Assembly: GCA_001972305.1 (NCBI GenBank)
Contig: BDDD01002251.1
Location: 15,349 to 79,348, forward strand
Direction of reading: 5' to 3'
Origin: Cephalotus follicularis
Lineage: Eukaryota; Streptophyta; Magnoliopsida; Oxalidales; Cephalotaceae
Length of the DNA: 64,000 bases
Part shown: piece by piece, positions 58,916-64,000 of the stretch
How the letters are laid out: each line of letters starts with the position of its first letter
How positions within the stretch are numbered: position 1 is the stretch's first letter
Position numbers and translations under genes: made by a program
Notes under the pieces: model-generated
What the model was told of the DNA's origin: nothing
Databases searched by the model: none
What the model saw: only the letters and a program-made list of their open reading frames with translations

Positions 58916-61018
58916 TGTGTGACCCGTCAAGCCACTAGGTGGCTAGATGTACTTGTGCTCTACTAATTTTATATACAATTTTATTCTATCCACGTTACAT
59001 TGTGAAAATTATATTTTATTAATGAAATTCTCTATATATGTTTTATCACATAATTGAAGCATGTTACTGCTTACATATATGGTGCCCTGTCACATCAAAT
59101 GGTTGTCGAGCTAGGGGCTATGAGAGTGACTTCCTTATTACTTATGACTAAACTGTTCCAAGTCATAGGTTCACTTATTTAGGGCATTAGTTAACAGGAT
59201 AGACTTGCCGTATTATGCTTGTTTTCACAAATGGGAGGGTGGAGTATCTCATTGCCACTTGGGTTGAACCCTAAAGCTAATATGGGGTGTGTGCTGGGAG
59301 CATGTATACTGAACTTGACCCACCATGAGAATTCTATTTGGATGGTCACATATCCTGTGCCAGTAGAGTTTCCCATCTGAGATAGTAGTGTATAGGCTCT
59401 ACGAGTCTAGCAAGTTCTTGGTAGACTTGTCTGATCCTTAGATTTGAGCAGCTACTGTACATTGCATAGAGACTGTCTGACTTTGATTTCTACCCTCTCC
59501 AGTTCTTTTGCGGGGCTGGAAAATAGGCAACTTTTGGGTCTCGCAGGATTTATGTGAATGTAAGTGAGTTCGCAACAAGGAATCGTCACACCTGATGTGA
59601 GGATGATTGGCTCTATAGTACCTGTATTCATTATGGACTTTGAAATACCTGGCCAGGTTGTGACGAGCTGGAACCTAAGGTTTTCGGAAAGGCTTGTCGA
59701 TAGTCATGATGGTAATTACAGATTTATAGATACCAAAAAATCTATGGTTGACACATCCTTACCCCAGGCCGTGATCGGAGCCGAGGATGAAAAGGGTTTA
59801 TAGTACACGGTAACTGTTGTCAGGATAAAGTATCGGATGTATTAGAAACGGACTTAATTGTGGAAATTAATCAAGGATTAATTTACACACATGGAATATG
59901 ATGGTCATAGGTTCAAGGTCTTAAAATAGTCAGAGACTATTAATGGTAAGTTTATTAAGAGAAATGCGTCTTAGTAACACACCATCGTTACCGATTTTAT
60001 TTCGGACTTTCTGGTCCCGCCTCACGAGTATATGTATTGGATATATATATCCTATAGTATTATGACGTGTGATGGCACATGTCATATTGTGGTGTATTAG
60101 TGATGTTGCGTGACTGATTAGTTGACGTAACATACTAGTATGATTATGGTATTAAAGCGTAATTAGATTATTATTTCTCTTGTCTCTCAATCTCTCTTCT
60201 CATTGGCTGCATGAACAAAACACGTTTCTCTCCTTATTGGTTGCATGGAAGACAACGCGTCTTCATTGTTGGACAATACGTGAGTCATGCAACAGCAAAA
60301 TGGATAAGCCATGTGTCATGCATTTTGGAAATGGAAACATGTTTTGTCATGGCGCCAAGAAAGGAAACTGGATTTTATTCAAGGAATGAAATCCTTTAAC
60401 ACGTTTTCTTGATTGCTGGCATGATGGTGATCCATTTTTTATGGATCATGACATTGGGTGATTAAATAGAGAGAACGTGTTTGATAGAGTGGGTTGAACT
60501 TGGACGCTTGACACTGAGAACACGTTTTCTGCAAGAGAGAGAGAGAGAGCTATCTAGTTCTTGGAGAACACAGAGAAGAGAGAAAACAAATACCTTAATC
60601 CTTAGCACCACTACTTGATTTCAATAGGTGGTGTGTTGCTTTTCATTGAGCACTACTTCTCCTATATTGATCTTAGACTAGGATTAGATATATAGGAACT
60701 GGATTGATTGCCCGCTGCTGTCTGTTCCTGAGTTAAAACTTGAAGTTTCAGAACGGATTCTTGAAGAAAGGAGTTGGTTGCTTGGTATAATCTCTTACCT
60801 TCTCTATATGTATAAGTTATTGTTTTGTTGGACATAACAATGACTTGTAAAGTTTGTTTGATTGGGCTGTTGATTAGCGATCTTAGGACAGTTATGATCA
60901 TTTACGGAGTTAGATTATAGGATGTTCATTGTATTGGAGCCACTTTAATAAAACTTAAAGTTGAACAACCTATACACCTAACACCTAAAATGGCCATAAA
61001 CTCAGTATTTTTCTTACA
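58916..61018 (+). repeat. 5' LTR of the copia element
   Basis: 2103 bp; starts TGTTAG and ends CTTACA, an almost perfect inverted end pair, directly followed by the primer site. TATA-like GATTAAATAGAG lies near 60460. It is in the opposite direction to the related solo LTR at 54392-56866. Confidence 0.85.
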
Positions 61019-61020
61019 AT

Positions 61021-61031
61021 TGGTATCAGAG
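61021..61031 (+). other. primer binding site (initiator Met tRNA type)
   Basis: TGGTATCAGAG two bases after the LTR end, the standard plant copia/gypsy site complementary to the 3' end of initiator methionine tRNA. Confidence 0.93.
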
Positions 61032-61129
61032 AGAACTAATCAACCCCAATTAGACTTTGTTTTTGATTTTTGGTGGCTGTTTTGAGTTATTTTGGTGGAT
61101 ATTTTGACATAGTGTCGTCCTGTTGTTGT

Positions 61130-61340
61130 TTAACCGTCGATTGTTTCTTGGAAAACGTCGACGGTTAGACAAAGCGTTGACGCTAAGTGCTGATGGCAAC
61201 ATTAACCGCTAACGGTTATGCGAAAGCGTCGACGCTTAAGGGTTTAAACTACGACGATTTGTTTAAAGCGCGGATGGTTACGCAAAGCGTCGACCCCTAG
61301 CTTGAAACCACCGACGCTTATGATAAAGAGTTGACACTCA
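61130..61340. repeat. array of CpG palindromes in the copia leader
   Basis: About eight sites in 210 bp, including AAGCGTCGACGCTT (about 61225-61238), AACGTCGACGGTT (about 61154-61166), AAAGCGTTGACGCT and CACCGACGCTTA. Same core as the array in the chromovirus LTR at 2930-3270. Confidence 0.8.
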
Positions 61341-62601
61341 CAACGGGCAAATACAATTTTGGAACTGTTGGTATGTAATCCCTGTAGATGCTGAATTTTA
61401 ATTAATCTAGTGGGAGTTATACCACATTATGCCACATTTGATTCGATTAGCCATCAAAAATTAAAATTGTTAAGTGTTCATTCAAAATTTATATTAGATA
61501 TATTTTTGGATGTCTTATGCATGATGGTAGGCTATGGGACTTGACCTAGTTTTCGGTTTCTTTTGTGGATGTTTAATTTGCTTTATTAATTTTATTTGGT
61601 TTGTAATAAGGTATCATGTGTGCATCTCTTCTCCCTATATTTGTATTCTCTTCTTTAATTTTTTAAAATGTAATTTTATTAAAAGTTTGTAAGCATTGGA
61701 GGAGAATCGAATGGAGGTTGAAGAGGAAGATCAAGGAAGTTGCAAGACCAAACATGAAGGCCATGAATGCATGGTATATTATGTAATAAAGTAGAATTAA
61801 ATAGTTCATCTAGGAGACCAAGTGATCACATTGGCTCGTGTGAATCACTATAGAATTGTCCCTAGCCTAACCATTTTATTTTATGTTGGACATTCCTGGT
61901 CCAAATACGTCTATGCATGTAGGCCGTAATTAATTGAATTTGGCTAATGAAACCAATGAATTCATTAATGGATTGGCTTAAGTAAACTGTGAGACCTAAA
62001 ATTCCTCCAGGATTTTAAATAATAAGTCATAACGCCAGGGAAACAAGGATGTGACCCGACGTGGCCTTCCATAGTTCTCATTGAGTGGCATGGGCAGACT
62101 GTGGGCGGTCAAGCTATAGCTAAGGTCTGCTATCTGTCAGATGCCATGTCAACATCAGTATTGGATACTGCAAGGGAATCACGATGTTTTGCACTTGGAC
62201 ATGTACACGTGTGGGTGTCAAAACGTGTGTATTTATTTGAGGATTGTGGGTGTAGACTTATACTAGCTCTAATGGTTGGTCGAGCTATAGCTGAGATCAT
62301 ATTGAGCTGGTAGGCCGAATCTATGATTAGATCTTACACGAGCGTGGAAGGGGTTGGATCCTGAGCTGTGTAAATTGGCAGGTCAGCCTACCTATCTTAA
62401 GTGTTATGGTTTGTCAAGCTATATCTGATGTCATAATATGCTGAGATAGATTCCAATCCCCACATGGAGGTGTGAGATACGATTAGAATAGTGGGAGGAG
62501 CCATAAGCACTAAAGACCAAGTGTTATGGTAGTAACATGATAAATGGAATATTTTCTAATAACCTCTATTGTTTCCTTTAGGTTATGTATACTTTGCAAA
62601 C

Positions 62602-62892
62602 ATGTCTGTCAGCGCCGCTATTAGTAGAGTCTTAAAGACTGATAAATTGAAAGGGCCAAATTTCCTTCATTGGCAGCAAGATCTGTTCCTTATTTTAGGA
62701 AGCTTGAAGATTTCTCATGTTGTAATTGAGAATTCCCTGGTACTAGGTACAAACCCGTCTGAGGACCATAAGGCTTTGGTGGCCAAGTGGTGGTTTGACA
62801 ATGACCGAGCACGTTACCTAGCGATTGAAGGCATGGTTCCAGAATTAAAAAGGCAATGTGAGGATTTACAGACCTTACGTGCCATACTGTGA
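62602..62892 (+). pseudogene. copia gag, N-terminal part, interrupted
   Basis: Starts MSVSAAISRVLKTDKLKGPN at 62602. The pattern FLHWQQDLFLIL and the later WWFDNDRARYLAIEGM fit the copia gag N-terminal domain. The frame runs into the LTR that begins at 62888. The rest of the gene lies beyond the inserted element, outside the window. Confidence 0.82.
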
Positions 62893-64000
62893 CGAACATA
62901 ATTCCTTTTTTGTACTGTTCATGCATACTTTGTACCGTATTGTACTATATTGAATTGTATTGAACTGTATTGTATTGTACTGGCTTGAAATAAGTATATA
63001 CTTATTGGTTATAGTATGGAACGTATGTATGTATAGTCAGGATTTTGGACTGAGTATCAGAGAGATGGTGAATTGACTATATAAGTCAATTTCTCACCAT
63101 TTTCTCTCATTTTCACTCTATCTTCCTCTCTCTCTACACTTCTCCTCTCTCCCTAGCTGAGTAATCTCCATAGCAGCTCCGGATTGGCTTTCTCCATCAA
63201 CAAAGATAGCATTTGCAAGTTGTAGCATACCAATTGAACAAGAAAAGATATTAGGCTCTTGGGGATCTCCGGTTTTGGTCGATTGTTTGTTCAACCGTTA
63301 AAGCTGCTATAATAGGTAGGACTTCTTACTTGAATTACCTACCGCTTGTATTGATTGATTGATTGAATTGCATGATTGAATGAATGTATTGAGTGAATTG
63401 TAGGTTTTAGAGTTTTTATTAAATCCTTGACCTAATTGATATAGAGAATGATAGAAATTGTAAATTGTAGGTTTAACCTGTTTTATTAACCTTGAATGAT
63501 TGTTTTTAACACTTGGTTTTCAAAGAATGGGTTTTAATGGGTTTTTGACCTGACATTTGGCTATTTTTCTGCATAAAATCGACCCTGCCCAGCAATGACA
63601 TCGATTCCTAGCCCATGGACATTGATGTCTTTTGCTTGAAATGCCGTATCCTTGTTTTCTACAGCAAAGACATTGATGTCTTTCAAAGGCATCGACGTCT
63701 TTGCCCAGGATTTCTCTTTTTGAAGAAGACATCGATGCTGAACATCGATGCGCATTTACAGGCTATTTTTAATGAAACGCGTCGACACCTTTTCCCAAAG
63801 ACATCGATGTCTTTAAGCCAGATCTCTATTCAAATAGAGAAAGACATCGATGTCTTTCAAAGACATCGATGTCCTTCTACAGTTTTAAAGAATTACCTGA
63901 AACGCATCGATGTCTTTCGCCAAAGACATCGACGCCTACAGTGCATAATGGAATTTAAACTGTTTTAAAAGTTGGTTTTCAACTCCTTTTCACATTGCCG
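62888..64000 (+). repeat. LTR of a second Tekay-like chromovirus, cut by window end
   Basis: Starts TGTGACGAACATAATTCC, similar to the TGTAATGACCCAAATTTCC start of the chromovirus LTR at 2697. TATA box CTATATAAG at 63077-63085 is followed by a CT-rich leader. A TGTATTG-rich stretch lies at about 62940-62985 and a GATT-rich stretch at about 63350-63410. It carries a palindrome array at 63590-63940. The interpretation as LTR is inference, since no second end is visible. Confidence 0.62.
63590..63940. repeat. array of TCGA-centred palindromes, AAAGACATCGATGTCTTT type
   Basis: About eleven sites in 350 bp. Perfect 18-bp palindromes lie at 63797-63814 and 63840-63857. Near-perfect versions lie at 63665-63682 (central ATTGAT), 63859-63876 and about 63902-63917. 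Spacing is irregular. The centre is ATCGAT rather than GTCGAC, but the architecture matches the two other arrays. Confidence 0.85.

Larger units (their letters stand above)
58916..62887 (+). mobile_element. Ty1/copia element, 5' part (LTR, primer site, leader, gag)
   Basis: 5' LTR 58916-61018, primer site at 61021, a 1.6-kb leader with a palindrome array, and gag from 62602. The element is interrupted in gag by a Tekay-like LTR at 62888, and the rest lies beyond the window. ACATG at 58911-58915 should be the left target duplication. Fossil state cannot be judged, because only part is visible. Confidence 0.83.

Noticed and set aside
63615-63968. Open frame of 117 codons with a recurring DIDVF-like motif
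   Set aside because: The repeat in the protein is just the translation of the ATCGATGTCTTT palindromes, which contain no stop in this frame. No start context and no family; it lies in a noncoding LTR.
1-64000. tRNA, rRNA or organelle-derived DNA
   Set aside because: No cloverleaf-like or rRNA-like stretches noticed by eye; tRNA-like signals are only retroelement primer sites.

Overview
This is nuclear DNA of a dicot plant. The evidence is one intron-rich ceramide synthase gene closest to the plant LOH2 type, surrounded by plant-type repeats: Ty3/gypsy (chromovirus and Tat), Ty1/copia, an integrated pararetrovirus of family Caulimoviridae, and hAT-like and Mutator-like MITEs. The species cannot be told from the sequence. 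About 85% of the window is transposable-element or viral fossil. The only host gene I can defend is at 44.4-50.7 kb on the minus strand.

Layout. 1-4435: 3' part of a chromovirus (Tekay/Del-like) with its 3' LTR. 4436-5291: 3' end and LTR of a Tat-lineage element. 5292-7202: AT-rich noncoding DNA with remnants. 7203-12851 and 29533-30480: one pararetrovirus copy (florendovirus-like), split by a 16.7-kb Tat-lineage retrotransposon at 12852-29532. That Tat element has LTRs, a tRNA-type primer site, gag, pol with a second RNase H, and an antisense ORF. It also carries a 5.4-kb internal tandem duplication of pol, a 295-bp duplication across its 3' LTR border, and a hAT-like MITE inside gag. 31446-32106 and 32196-33144: two solo LTRs. 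33160-35310: a second pararetrovirus copy in the opposite direction, which preserves the empty site of the Tat insertion. 35311-37790: a long gypsy-like LTR with a GAGCTC minisatellite. 37800-42016: a copia element. 42017-44393: AT-rich spacer.

44394-50931: the LOH2-like gene. It has six exons, an intact 288-residue product and a 3.2-kb first intron containing a fold-back element and microsatellites. A (GA)20 tract lies 16 bp after the stop codon, and a hAT-like MITE abuts the promoter. 50932-54391: MITEs, including a clean 288-bp Mutator-type MITE with a 9-bp target duplication. 54392-56866: a 2.5-kb solo LTR. 58916-62887: 5' LTR, primer site and gag of a copia element of the same LTR family, itself entered by a Tekay-like LTR from 62888 to the window end.

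The most unusual signal is a set of dense arrays of short, CpG-bearing, TCGA-centred palindromes (AAGCGTCGACGCTT and AAAGACATCGATGTCTTT types). They occur in noncoding parts of three different retroelements (2930-3270, 61130-61340, 63590-63940). A comparable set of CCGAGG/CCTCGG dyads lies in the Tat-type LTRs. These look like sequence-diverged versions of one architectural idea and are not explained by the annotated features. No coding system new to science was found.
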